A stretch of 64,000 nt of DNA from Pseudactinotalea suaedae (GCF_009733815.1 NZ_WNXY01000008.1:1-64000), one strand, 5' to 3'. Positions 43,446 through 50,923 are shown, counted from the first letter of the stretch. Program-made: numbers and translations. Notes: generated by a model from the letters alone, not told the origin.

Positions 43446-43588
43446 GCCGACCTCCCCCGCCTCTGGGCGCCCGAGCGGCGCCGTCTTCACGGCGTCTGTG
43501 ACGATATCGGAGAACATCCGCCGGAACGCGTCGCCGGGGCCGAGCGCGGCCCTCTCGGTGGCATGCCGGCTCTCGAACGCCGTCACGA

Positions 43589-45181
43589 TCAGCCCTGCGC
43601 GCAGGGCAGTCGCCAGCCCGGACCCGGACCGTACGCGGCGAACGTGATCTCGCGCGAGTGGCTGGCCGAGACCAGCTGGGTGTCACCGGGCGTGCCCTGC
43701 AGGACGTAGCGCGTGGTGCTGCCCGGCACGGGCGTCGCGACCACCTGGCTGAAGGTGATCGGCCGGCCGGCGAGGCTGGTGCCGCACACGAGCTGCGCCA
43801 GGTCCACCTCGGCACGCCACGGCACGTAGAACTCGCTGGTCGAGGTGACCTTGACCCGGAAGGTGACGTACCAGTCGCCCTGGGGGACGACGCTCACCTT
43901 GACGTCGTACAGCGCCGGGTTCACCGGTGGGGTCGGCACACTGGTCGCGCAGAACCGCACCGTGCGGGAGCCGCCCGCCTCGACCTTGCGGGCCCAGTCG
44001 TTCGAGCCGCCCACCGTCCAGTACCCGGTCTTGGCGTCGAAGCTGCGGGTTGCGATGTTGTCCAGCGTCACGGTTCCGGCCGCGGTGGGGTTCATGCCCC
44101 ACATCGGCGCCAGCTTCGTGTTGAACGTGACCGTCCAGTCCCCCAGCGCTCGGCTGGTGGTGTTGGTGACCGTGAACTCGTGGCAGAAGGTGAGCACGTT
44201 GGTCTGCACCCCGGTCCACGGCGTGTGGTAGCGGTAGGACATCCCCGGGCTGACCGTCACCGGCACGAGCGCGTTGCCGGTGGTGGCCGGTGGCGGTGGG
44301 GTGCTGCCGCCGCCGCCGTCGTCGGTTCCGCCACCCGGGTCGGGAGCGGGGGTCGCGCCGGCGGGGACGGTGACGCGGGCGAGGGCGGTGCCGGCCGCTG
44401 CGCTGACGCCGCCTCCCAGCACCTGCGGCAGGCTGATGGCGACGTCGAGCTGCACGGCGGACAGCGTCGACCAGCGCTGGCCGCTGAGGTCGATCGAGAT
44501 CCGCGCGCCGCCGCTGACGGGCGTGGCGGTGCCGACGGCGGTGGTGAAGGTCTCGACGCCGCTGGCCGTGGTGCGAGCGATCAGCACCCGGGCGCCGCCG
44601 AGCTGCGCGGGAACCGCGCCGGCCACGTCGACGACGACGCTGCTGACGACACCCGCGTTGGCGGTCGCAGTGGCGGTGGCGGTCGTCGCCGCCCGGCCCG
44701 CGAAACCGGCGAGCGAGCCGGTGAGGCCACCGAGGTTGCCCAGGCTGCTCGCGCCGTCGGCTCCCGTCACGGCCAGGGCGACGGCGGTCGTGGCGGTCAG
44801 GGCCGGAAGGGCCGCGCAGGCGGCGGTCAGCCGGGCGGCGTCGAGCGTGAGCGAGCCCGTGGCCGCGGTGACGTCCGTGACGATCTCGCACGGCTGCGCA
44901 CCCGCGATCGTGAGACGCACCTCGTCCTCGGCGCGGAAGCCGCGCGCGGGGTCGGCGGTGACGCCGACCTCCCCCACCCGCCAGCCGCCGTTCTGCCACG
45001 TCGGCTTCCAGCTCAACGAGACACCGTCCAGCAGCTGGGTCGACGCGGCGGCGCCACCCAGGTCCTGGGTGCGAAGGCCGCCGAGCCCCGTCGCCGAGGA
45101 GAGGACGACGGAGCTCAGCGCGATCGCGGCGATCAGCGCGATCAGGTAACGGGGAAGGCGGCGACGGCGGGCCTCACGCAC
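43589..45181 (-). CDS. Secreted protein with SipW-substrate-like N-module and CBM2-like C-domain
   Basis: A 530-residue exported protein. A signal segment (12-32) is followed by LGGLRTQDLGG (33-43), nearly the same motif as in the small protein encoded at 46426. An N-module up to ~130, a Ser/Thr/Ala-rich middle with a proline-glycine linker (about 275-300), and a C-terminal domain (FTVTNTTSRALGDWTVTFNTKLAPMWG ... YWTVGGSNDWARKVEAGGSRTVRFC) that resembles cellulose-binding CBM2 modules. GTG at 45181; overlaps the LPXTG gene by 8 bp. It could bind polysaccharide at the cell surface. Confidence 0.8.
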   Translation of the reverse strand: MREARRRRLPRYLIALIAAIALSSVVLSSATGLGGLRTQDLGGAAASTQLLDGVSLSWKPTWQNGGWRVGEVGVTADPARGFRAEDEVRLTIAGAQPCEIVTDVTAATGSLTLDAARLTAACAALPALTATTAVALAVTGADGASSLGNLGGLTGSLAGFAGRAATTATATATANAGVVSSVVVDVAGAVPAQLGGARVLIARTTASGVETFTTAVGTATPVSGGARISIDLSGQRWSTLSAVQLDVAISLPQVLGGGVSAAAGTALARVTVPAGATPAPDPGGGTDDGGGGSTPPPPATTGNALVPVTVSPGMSYRYHTPWTGVQTNVLTFCHEFTVTNTTSRALGDWTVTFNTKLAPMWGMNPTAAGTVTLDNIATRSFDAKTGYWTVGGSNDWARKVEAGGSRTVRFCATSVPTPPVNPALYDVKVSVVPQGDWYVTFRVKVTSTSEFYVPWRAEVDLAQLVCGTSLAGRPITFSQVVATPVPGSTTRYVLQGTPGDTQLVSASHSREITFAAYGPGPGWRLPCAQG

Positions 45182-45779
45182 GGTGGGTCTCCTGGCGGGT
45201 GCGGTGTCGCAGGGCGGCGCCCAGCACGACGAGAGCGGCAGCGAGCGCGGCGAACCAGGCCGCGTTGGTCCCGGTGATCGGCAGCGCGGTGCCCGCCGGT
45301 CCCGCGGTGTCGATGCTGCCGCCGACCTGGTGGCTCCCGCTCACGGCGCCGGTGCTGCCGGGCTCGGCGGGTGCCACGGGCGCGGTCGGGCTGGTCGGGG
45401 AGGCCGGGTTCGGCGTCGTCGGCACGGCGGAGCGGAGCGTGAGCGCCAGCCGCTCGACCTGGGCGGCGGGGATCCGGTGCTCGCTGACGTCGACGGTCAG
45501 CGGACCCGAGGTCACGGTGACCGGGACCTCGGCGTAGAGGTGCTGCTCGGACCCGACGGCGACCACGAGGTCGACCCCGGCGCAGGCCTCCAGGCCGCTG
45601 AGCACCAGGGTGGACAACTCGTAGCGACCCGCGTCGTAGCGGGTGGTCCAGGTGACCGCGGTCGACGCGGTGGAGCACGAGGGCTCTGGCGGCTGGGTGG
45701 CGGCGGTCGCAGCCGGCGCGATCGCGATGGTGGCGACGAGCGCGGCAGCTGTCGCGGCGGCCCTGCGGAACACACTCAT
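45174..45779 (-). CDS. LPXTG-type cell-wall-anchored protein
   Basis: A 201-residue protein with an N-terminal signal peptide (MSVFRRAAATAAALVATIAIAPAATAA), a small beta-rich domain with two cysteines, a Pro/Thr/Ala-rich stretch (PTTPNPASPTSPTAP), and a sortase signal: LPITG at 166-170, a hydrophobic helix and RHRTRQ. It would be attached to peptidoglycan by a sortase encoded elsewhere. ATG 45779 overlaps the signal peptidase stop by ATGA. Probably a wall anchor or adhesin of the secreted matrix-like proteins. Confidence 0.85.
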   Translation of the reverse strand: MSVFRRAAATAAALVATIAIAPAATAATQPPEPSCSTASTAVTWTTRYDAGRYELSTLVLSGLEACAGVDLVVAVGSEQHLYAEVPVTVTSGPLTVDVSEHRIPAAQVERLALTLRSAVPTTPNPASPTSPTAPVAPAEPGSTGAVSGSHQVGGSIDTAGPAGTALPITGTNAAWFAALAAALVVLGAALRHRTRQETHRA

Positions 45780-46378
45780 GGTGCGGTCTCCTCCAGGGTC
45801 GGGGCGCCGTCGTCGGCCTCGTCGGTCTCCTCGTCCTCGGGACGGGACGACCACAGCATGACGGTGACGATGCCGCCCAGTGCGCCCGCCACGAGGATCG
45901 GCAGCACAGCCGGGCCGAGGAAGCGGCCGAGGCCGGGTACGTGCAGCACGGCGGCGCCGGCGATGTCGTCGGCGGTGAGCGTCCACTGATCGGCCGCGGG
46001 GTTGTTGTCGCCGACGGTCGTGTAGACCATCTCGCCGGAGTCGAGCCGGTCGGCGGTGGCGACGCGGTGGATGACGTGGCCGCCCGCACCGGGCTGGTCG
46101 TCGGGCACCGTGTAGGAGACCACGTCGCCGGGCTCGTAGCCCGCCTGCCGCCACGTGACGACGAGGTCACCGGTGTAGTACGTGGGCTCCATCGAGTGAC
46201 CGCTGACGATCGTCAGGCCGGTCAGCCCGCCCCACTGAGCGGGCCAGAGGAGCGCGGCCGCCACGGCCACGAGGAGCCAGCCGAGGATCGTGGCCGCCCT
46301 GCTGCGGGTGGGTGACTCCGCCTTCGACGGGGTGACGCAGGCACCGGTCCCTGCCCGGTCCGGTGCCTGCGTGATCAT
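45776..46378 (-). CDS. sipW: Signal peptidase I, SipW (archaeal/ER) type
   Basis: A 200-residue membrane enzyme with a helix at ~30-46 and another at ~138-160. VSGHSMEPTYYTGDLVV carries the nucleophile Ser62, and GGHVIHRVAT carries His104 where bacterial type I enzymes have Lys; TVGDNNP supplies the third conserved acid. This is the SipW/ER-type signal peptidase, which in Bacillus processes TasA and TapA. The C-terminal tail is acidic. It lies between two substrate-like genes and is coupled by ATGA to the LPXTG gene. Confidence 0.9.
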   Translation of the reverse strand: MITQAPDRAGTGACVTPSKAESPTRSRAATILGWLLVAVAAALLWPAQWGGLTGLTIVSGHSMEPTYYTGDLVVTWRQAGYEPGDVVSYTVPDDQPGAGGHVIHRVATADRLDSGEMVYTTVGDNNPAADQWTLTADDIAGAAVLHVPGLGRFLGPAVLPILVAGALGGIVTVMLWSSRPEDEETDEADDGAPTLEETAP

Positions 46379-46425
46379 GAGTGTCCCGTTCGTCGACGTG
46401 GTGCGTGGTCAGGTCTGGCGAGGGA

Positions 46426-46863
46426 TCAGGGAAGGTCGGTCCCGGTGGCGGAACCGCCGCCGACGAGGACCACGGAGACACCCTCGACGTCGTGGGCGGC
46501 GATGCTCGGGAGAGCCGCGGCGCCGAAGTCGACGGTGCCCTCGGCGTCGATGGTGCCCTCGAACTCGGTCGTGCCCTCGGCGAGCTCGAGCGTGAGCTGG
46601 ACGTCGGCACCCTCGGGGAGGGTCTCCTTGGCGTCGGTGGTGTCGAGCGTGAAGCCGCTGACGACGTAGTAGCCGAGCGCGGCGTCGTACGCGGTGTCCC
46701 AGTCGACGTCGAGGCCGCCGGTGACCGGCGACTGCACGACGTTGCTGTTGGCGCCCAGCCACTGCGTGGTGAGCCCACCCAGCGAGGCGGCGGATGCGGC
46801 GACGGCGGTGGCGACGGCCACACCGGCGAGGACGGCGACGACGTTCTTCTTGCGGAGCTTCAT
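46426..46863 (-). CDS. Small secreted protein, SipW-substrate (TasA-like) module
   Basis: A 145-residue protein. MKLRKKNVVAVLAGVAVATAVAASAA is the signal, followed by SLGGLTTQWLGANSN (27-41), the same post-signal signature as in the protein at 43589, then one beta-rich module (GLDVDWDTAYDAALGYYVVSGFTLD...VQLTLEL). It corresponds to the first gene of SipW/TasA-type clusters and would be the main secreted subunit. ATG 46863 was chosen since AGAGG precedes it; an in-frame start lies 60 bp upstream. Confidence 0.8.
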   Translation of the reverse strand: MKLRKKNVVAVLAGVAVATAVAASAASLGGLTTQWLGANSNVVQSPVTGGLDVDWDTAYDAALGYYVVSGFTLDTTDAKETLPEGADVQLTLELAEGTTEFEGTIDAEGTVDFGAAALPSIAAHDVEGVSVVLVGGGSATGTDLP

Positions 46864-46947
46864 GATTGCCTCTCGAGATCGGCCGGGTACGGCCCGGTTC
46901 CTGATGTCCCCCCGCATCCACAAGGTCGTGTCGCGGTGATGAGAAGG

Positions 46948-47018
46948 ACGCTATGAGCCGCTCCTCAACGGCCCCTCAGGGCATCGGCAGCGCTCCCTCA
47001 AGATCTGCTCAAGATCCG
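46948..47018 (-). promoter_or_regulatory. 11-bp-phased CTCA repeats upstream of export cluster
   Basis: CTCA words begin at 46964, 46975, 46997 and 47008, all in 11-bp register; the last two are longer (CTCAAGATCTG, CTCAAGATCCG). Read on the minus strand they are TCTTGAG-N4-TCTTGAG. A TAGCGT hexamer (46948-46953, minus) could be the -10 and has no matching -35. This spacing is typical of OmpR/PhoB-type activator sites. Confidence 0.5.
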
Positions 47019-47023
47019 CTTGG

Positions 47024-47061
47024 CGTGTCGTTCACACGTACCTGGCACGTGCAGACGACAC
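47024..47061. repeat. 38-bp imperfect palindromic repeat, copy 1
   Basis: It begins CGTGTCGTTCACACGT and ends CACGTGCAGACGACAC, so the two ends pair. Copy 2 (48167-48204) agrees at 35 of 38 bases in the same orientation. This copy overlaps the 3' end of the DUF559-like gene, and its hairpin may terminate that gene. Confidence 0.92.
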
Positions 47062-48027
47062 GGCAGGCGGCACCGATGCGGGGCAGCGTGGGCACCGTCG
47101 GGGGCCGCCTGTCCACCCCCGCCGGCGCAGGATCTCCGCGATCCAGTGCGCCGTGCGGCACGGATCGGTGAACACCAGGCCGTACGTGACGCGCGCGGTC
47201 GCGGCGGCTGAGCTCGCTAGCTCCGCCAGGTCACGGGTCGCGTCTCGGTCGCGCGCGGCGGCGGTACCGTGGAACGAATAGCCGTCCAGCTCGACGACGA
47301 GCGAGAACTCCGGGTACCTGATGTCCTGACGAGTGGGAGTACCGGTCGCCTCGCTCGGGTGCTGGCGGCGTGCTCGCGGTAGCCCGTGCGGACGTTCTAC
47401 GCGATGGCGGTATCCCCGTTCGAGGACGGACCACACGCCGTCACGGAGATCGGAGAGCATCGCCTCGATCAGTGCTCGCCCGCTGAGGCGGTGCCGAGCG
47501 GAGAGCGCTGCGGCGATCCGTTCGAGGGTAGTCTCGCGCGACTGCGCGGTCCTGGCCAACGTGGCGAACGCGGCCGCGACATCACCGCCCCGGATCTGCT
47601 GGGACATCACGCTCAGAACCGCGTGCTCGATCCTGACCCTCGGTGGCGAGCGATGCCACAGAACCCACTCGTCCAGCTGGGTGATGCGCCGCATCCGCAC
47701 CCCCACCGGAAGCTGAACCTTCCTGCCGGGTGCCACCACGATGTGCACGAGCCCGGGTGCTGTTCCAGGGAGGACCGATTCGTCCGCGAGCGCGGCCGGC
47801 CATGCGGCCAGCACGGCGACCCACTCGCGCTGCCGCCGGGTCAGCGGGCCGGTGTGGTCGAGACAGACACCAGGATGGACACGGCGCAGTTCCCGCCGCC
47901 TGACCATGCGTTCGACATCGTGCTGCTGCGCCCCCAGCTGGCGAAGCTGCCGCAGCGCGATCACGCCGTCCTGGTGGCGTAGGAGGTCGACGAGTGCGGG
48001 CTCGCCGAGCTCGAACCGCTGACCCAT
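47032..48027 (-). CDS. DUF559-type (Vsr-like PD-D/ExK) protein with AbiEi-like N-terminus
   Basis: A 331-residue protein. Residues 1-~60 (FELGEPALVDLLRHQDGVIALRQLRQLGAQQHDVERMVRRRELRRVHPGVC) resemble the winged-helix domain seen in AbiEi antitoxin-like proteins, and DIRYPEFSLVVELDGYSFHGTAAARDRDATRD is the D...ExD core of DUF559 nucleases. Such genes occur in many copies in actinobacteria; their activity is unproven. MGQRFEL at 48027 is the chosen start, 60 bp inside the longest frame. The last residues are encoded by the palindromic repeat. Confidence 0.8.
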   Translation of the reverse strand: MGQRFELGEPALVDLLRHQDGVIALRQLRQLGAQQHDVERMVRRRELRRVHPGVCLDHTGPLTRRQREWVAVLAAWPAALADESVLPGTAPGLVHIVVAPGRKVQLPVGVRMRRITQLDEWVLWHRSPPRVRIEHAVLSVMSQQIRGGDVAAAFATLARTAQSRETTLERIAAALSARHRLSGRALIEAMLSDLRDGVWSVLERGYRHRVERPHGLPRARRQHPSEATGTPTRQDIRYPEFSLVVELDGYSFHGTAAARDRDATRDLAELASSAAATARVTYGLVFTDPCRTAHWIAEILRRRGWTGGPRRCPRCPASVPPAVSSARARYV

Positions 48028-48166
48028 CGATGCACGGTGGCAGGTGGCGGTGCCTGCCCGCTCGCCTCGACGAGGGGTGCTGTGCATACCGCGGCATCGG
48101 GGGACACCTGTGGATGCGGCCGCGCTGTGTCTGGATGGCGCCGCCCGTGCTCGATAGCGCCCCTGC

Positions 48167-48204
48167 CGTGTCGTTCACACGTGCCTGGTACGTGCAGGCG
48201 ACAC
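48167..48204. repeat. 38-bp imperfect palindromic repeat, copy 2
   Basis: Same orientation as copy 1, with 3 changes in 38 bases. It lies 80-140 bp upstream of the DUF559-like gene and about 50 bp upstream of the Fur gene. Confidence 0.92.
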
Positions 48205-48224
48205 AACAGACGTCGCTCAGAGTT

Positions 48225-48237
48225 GAGTCGTTCACGA
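48225..48237. promoter_or_regulatory. GAGTCGTTCACGA motif upstream of the Fur-family gene
   Basis: An exact 13-bp match to the motif at 48767 before dps. Here it lies 20 bp before the GTG start and forms part of an inverted repeat (AGTCGT-N8-ACGACT). Likely autoregulatory site of the Fur-family protein. Confidence 0.55.
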
Positions 48238-48257
48238 TCACGACTTACCGTGGTGTG

Positions 48258-48671
48258 GTGACTGCGACCGCGACCTCGGACGTCGACCTGCTGCGCGCCA
48301 GCGGGCTGCGCGCGACGTCCGGGCGCCTCGCGATCCTCGCGGCGCTGGACGAGACCCCGCACGCCGACGCCGAGACGCTGCGCGGCCGGCTCGGGGACGC
48401 GGCACCGAGCCTGCAGGCCGTGCACAACATCCTCGCCGACCTGCACGCCGCGGGGATCGTGCGCCGGTTCGAGCCCGCGCGCTCGGCCGCGCGGTACGAG
48501 CGCCGGGTCGCCGACAACCACCACCACGCGGTGTGCTCCTCGTGCGGGAAGGTGGTCGACGTCGACTGCACCACCGGCGCGGCCCCGTGCCTGCACGGAC
48601 CCACACCTCCCGGGTTCGCCGTCGCCACGGCCGAGGTCATCTTCTGGGGCGTCTGCACCGACTGCGCGTGA
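48258..48671 (+). CDS. Fur-family metalloregulator (PerR/CatR-like)
   Basis: A 137-residue protein. An N-terminal winged helix (LLRASGLRATSGRLAILAALDETPHADAETLRGRL ... AVHNILADLHAAGIVRRF) is followed by the dimerisation domain with NHHHAVCSSCGKVVDVDC and the C-terminal CTDCA. The two CxxC pairs form the structural zinc site, and the histidines the regulatory metal site. GTG 48258 is selected from the domain start. A GAGTCGTTCACGA motif precedes it, shared with dps. It likely senses iron or peroxide and controls dps. Confidence 0.88.
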   Translation: MTATATSDVDLLRASGLRATSGRLAILAALDETPHADAETLRGRLGDAAPSLQAVHNILADLHAAGIVRRFEPARSAARYERRVADNHHHAVCSSCGKVVDVDCTTGAAPCLHGPTPPGFAVATAEVIFWGVCTDCA

Positions 48672-48716
48672 TCGCTGCCCGGTGAAGCGCTGCGCCCGGT
48701 TGCCGGGCGTCTCGGG

Positions 48717-48735
48717 CAAGGTTCGCCTTGCCTTG
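48717..48735. promoter_or_regulatory. DtxR/IdeR-like iron box upstream of dps
   Basis: The 19 bp CAAGGTTCGCCTTGCCTTG match the DtxR/IdeR consensus TWAGGTTAGSCTWACCTWA at 15 of 19 positions. It is about 100 bp before the dps start. The match was made by hand against the known consensus. Confidence 0.55.
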
Positions 48736-48766
48736 CTGGCACGAGATCGGCAACCGTCCTAAACTG

Positions 48767-48779
48767 GAGTCGTTCACGA
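48767..48779. promoter_or_regulatory. GAGTCGTTCACGA motif at the dps promoter
   Basis: Identical to the motif before the Fur-family gene. A TAAACT hexamer at 48760-48765 just before it may be the -10, which would place the motif at the transcription start, fitting a repressor site. Confidence 0.6.
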
Positions 48780-48826
48780 CAGCAGGACCCGGGTCGCCCG
48801 CGCGGCGGCCGGAAAGGCAGGATCTG

Positions 48827-49285
48827 ATGACCCGTACCACCGCCTCCGAGAAGCTCCGCGGCTACCTCCAGCGCGTCCTCGTCGACCTGATCGACCTGCA
48901 GCTGCAGGGCAAGCAGGCCCACTGGAACGTCACCGGCCGCGGCTTCCGCAGCCTCCACCTGCAGCTCGACGAGCTCGTCGCCATCGCCCGCGAGGAGAGC
49001 GACGTCATCGCCGAGCGCATGCGCGCCCTCCAGGTCGTGCCCGACGGCCGCACCGAGACCGTCTCCGCCACCACCGACCTCACCGCCTACGCCGGCGACC
49101 TGGTGTCGGTCACCGACACGGTCGACGCCATCGTCGACCGCATCTCGCAGACCGTGACCGTGCTCCGCGAGGTCCACTCCGACATCGAGGCCGAGGACCC
49201 GCCCACCGCGGACCTCATCAACAACATCGTCAACCAGCTCGAGCAGCAGTCCTGGATGATCGCCTCGCAGAACCTCGAGGCCTGA
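48827..49285 (+). CDS. dps: Dps-family ferritin-like DNA-protection protein
   Basis: A 152-residue protein, standard length. LQGKQAHWNVTGRGFRSLHLQLDELVAIAREESDVIAERMRAL carries the His and the Asp/Glu of the inter-subunit ferroxidase site, and the last helix ends NQLEQQSWMIASQNLEA. It stores iron and protects DNA from peroxide as a 12-mer. The N-terminus lacks a Lys-rich tail. ATG 48827 follows GGAAAGG. Preceded by a DtxR-like box and the motif shared with the Fur-family gene, and followed by a strong hairpin. Confidence 0.93.
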   Translation: MTRTTASEKLRGYLQRVLVDLIDLQLQGKQAHWNVTGRGFRSLHLQLDELVAIAREESDVIAERMRALQVVPDGRTETVSATTDLTAYAGDLVSVTDTVDAIVDRISQTVTVLREVHSDIEAEDPPTADLINNIVNQLEQQSWMIASQNLEA

Positions 49286-49299
49286 CGCCTGACCTCCAC

Positions 49300-49345
49300 C
49301 GAACGGCCCGGCCCGCCCCGCGCGGTGCCGGGCCGTTCGCTTTCA
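49300..49345 (+). terminator. Terminator of dps
   Basis: CGAACGGCCCGGC (49300-49312) pairs perfectly over 13 bp with GCCGGGCCGTTCG (49327-49339) around a 14-nt loop, 15 bp after the dps stop. It is followed by CTTTC. It is the strongest hairpin seen in this window. Confidence 0.85.
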
Positions 49346-49420
49346 ACGCACTTTCGCCCGCTCCTCGCTTTCAACGCACTTTCGCCCGCTCGTCGCTTTC
49401 AACGCACTTTCGCCCCTCGG
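49337..49420. repeat. 28-bp tandem repeat, three copies
   Basis: Units at 49337-49364, 49365-49392 and 49393-49420, each starting TCGCTTTCAACGCACTTTCG. The first 23-24 bases are identical in all three. The first copy overlaps the right arm of the dps terminator. Same period as the repeat at 15175, with a TTTCAAC core in common. Confidence 0.92.
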
Positions 49421-49506
49421 GCGCCGGGTTGCCTACGGCGGGTCCGGGAGAGATGTGCGCGGTTGTCGGGGCCGTCTGTGCCGATCCATGACGGCGGAAT
49501 CACGGC

Positions 49507-50289
49507 TCAGGGGACGAGGTGGACGTCCATGGCGACGATCTCGACCGGGTCGGTGCTGCTGGTGGTGGTGGCGAAGCCGGCGATCGGGAGCCACGGGCCG
49601 CTGCCGTTGATCTGGAGCTCGCCCTGCCAGGAGGTCGTCAGCGAGACCGCGACGGCGTCCGCCGCGTTCGTGTAGACGTGCGCCACGGTCTGGTTCGGGT
49701 ACGCCCGGCCCGGGTCCGTGGTCGACAGCGCCGGGCTGCCGTCCCCGAAGTCCCACGAGTAGTGGACCGGAGTCGCGCGGATCGTCACCGGGACGCCCAG
49801 GATCGTCGTGCTCAGCAGCTGCTGATCCGCCTCGGTGTAGACGACGAAGTCGACATTCACCAACGCCCAGTCACCATCCGGCTGCGCCGTGATCGACGGC
49901 GTTGCCAACGGCAGCGTCTTGAACTCCGAGGCCACCAACGCCACGATCTCCGCCGTGGTCAGCGAGTCCTCGTCCTCCTCGCACAGGTCCGTCTCCTCGT
50001 TGAGGAGCGTCCCCTCCTCGTCCGCTGCCTGGCGTAGGGCGCACACCACGAGCGCTTCCTCATAGCTGTCTTCCACCAGCTGCAGCGACGAATCCGACGT
50101 CGTCATCGGGGTGTCGTCAACGCGGACGCTTAGGTGGCCGCCGATATTGAACGAACCGTCCTCCGACTCAGAGAAGAACGAACTGGTTTCATCGTCAGTT
50201 TCAGCCGCCGAGGGAGCCGCAGGCAAGATAGTTGCCAGCGCGATGAGACCCATGTATGCGCCAGTGCGAAGCTTGAACAATCTCATCAT
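49507..50289 (-). CDS. Secreted PKD-like domain protein
   Basis: A 260-residue exported protein: signal peptide (LRTGAYMGLIALATILPAAPSAAE), an acidic region with two cysteines (VVCALRQAADEEG...TDLCEED), and a C-terminal PKD-like fold (HYSWDFGDGSPALSTTDPGRAYPNQTVAHVYTNAADAVAVSLTTSW). Actinobacterial genes of this kind usually pair with DUF6318 lipoproteins, as here, with an ATGA overlap. Function unknown; an extracellular binding or envelope role is likely. Confidence 0.85.
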   Translation of the reverse strand: MMRLFKLRTGAYMGLIALATILPAAPSAAETDDETSSFFSESEDGSFNIGGHLSVRVDDTPMTTSDSSLQLVEDSYEEALVVCALRQAADEEGTLLNEETDLCEEDEDSLTTAEIVALVASEFKTLPLATPSITAQPDGDWALVNVDFVVYTEADQQLLSTTILGVPVTIRATPVHYSWDFGDGSPALSTTDPGRAYPNQTVAHVYTNAADAVAVSLTTSWQGELQINGSGPWLPIAGFATTTSSTDPVEIVAMDVHLVP

Positions 50290-50894
50290 CCGAAGTTCAC
50301 TCCAAACACGACGTAGCGCTCGTCGACGTACTGGAGACCTACCTGAACATCACCGGACGCACCCGGTCGCGCGTCTGAGGTCCCATCGCCGGCATGAATC
50401 GTCGAGGGCTGCTCAGTCACCGTGAACTGAACCACGTAGTTCGGCTCGTCCGCCGTGGGGTAGTTCGCAGTCGCCTCGTCGATGTCGAAGACGAGCTCGC
50501 CACCCTCGACCCAGCCACCTTCCTCGTGAATCTCCACAACGTTTTCGATCGAACTGGCGCAGAACTCACACTCTGGCGCACTCATCGCCTCGAACTGTGT
50601 GGTGTCGCCGGTCTGCCGCATGTAGGTGTACAGATCCATGAAGTACCGAGCGGCCCAGATCGCTCCGATGTGATCGTCGACCGCCGCTTCCGGCGCCGGC
50701 GTCGGCGCCTCGACCTCAGGCGGGGTGGGGATGTCGGACGGTTCCGTCGTGACCTCGGTCGGGGTGGTGCTCTCCGACGTGACGGTGCCGGTGGTGGGTG
50801 GCTCGGTTGGCCCCTCGCCGCCGTCGCAGGCCGAGAGAAGCAGGCCGGCGCTCATCGCGAGCGCCAACGCTGCACCTCCCGCCCTGCGAGTCAC
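50286..50894 (-). CDS. DUF6318-family lipoprotein
   Basis: A 202-residue lipoprotein. MTRRAGGAALALAMSAGLLLSACDGG ends in a lipobox, then a Thr/Pro-rich linker (TEPPTTGTVTSESTTPTEVTTEPSD), and a globular domain with AARYFMDLYTYMRQTGDTTQFEAMSAPECEFCASSIENVVEI, typical of DUF6318. GTG at 50894 is preceded by GGGGAGG. The promoter at 50924-50952 reads into it. It is coupled to the PKD protein. Function unknown. Confidence 0.88.
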   Translation of the reverse strand: MTRRAGGAALALAMSAGLLLSACDGGEGPTEPPTTGTVTSESTTPTEVTTEPSDIPTPPEVEAPTPAPEAAVDDHIGAIWAARYFMDLYTYMRQTGDTTQFEAMSAPECEFCASSIENVVEIHEEGGWVEGGELVFDIDEATANYPTADEPNYVVQFTVTEQPSTIHAGDGTSDARPGASGDVQVGLQYVDERYVVFGVNFG

Positions 50895-50923
50895 GGCCCT
50901 CCCCTGTCATGTCCGTGCCCGAG

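Noticed and set aside
49337-49420. CRISPR-like 28-bp repeats
   Set aside because: Units are contiguous; there are no spacers.
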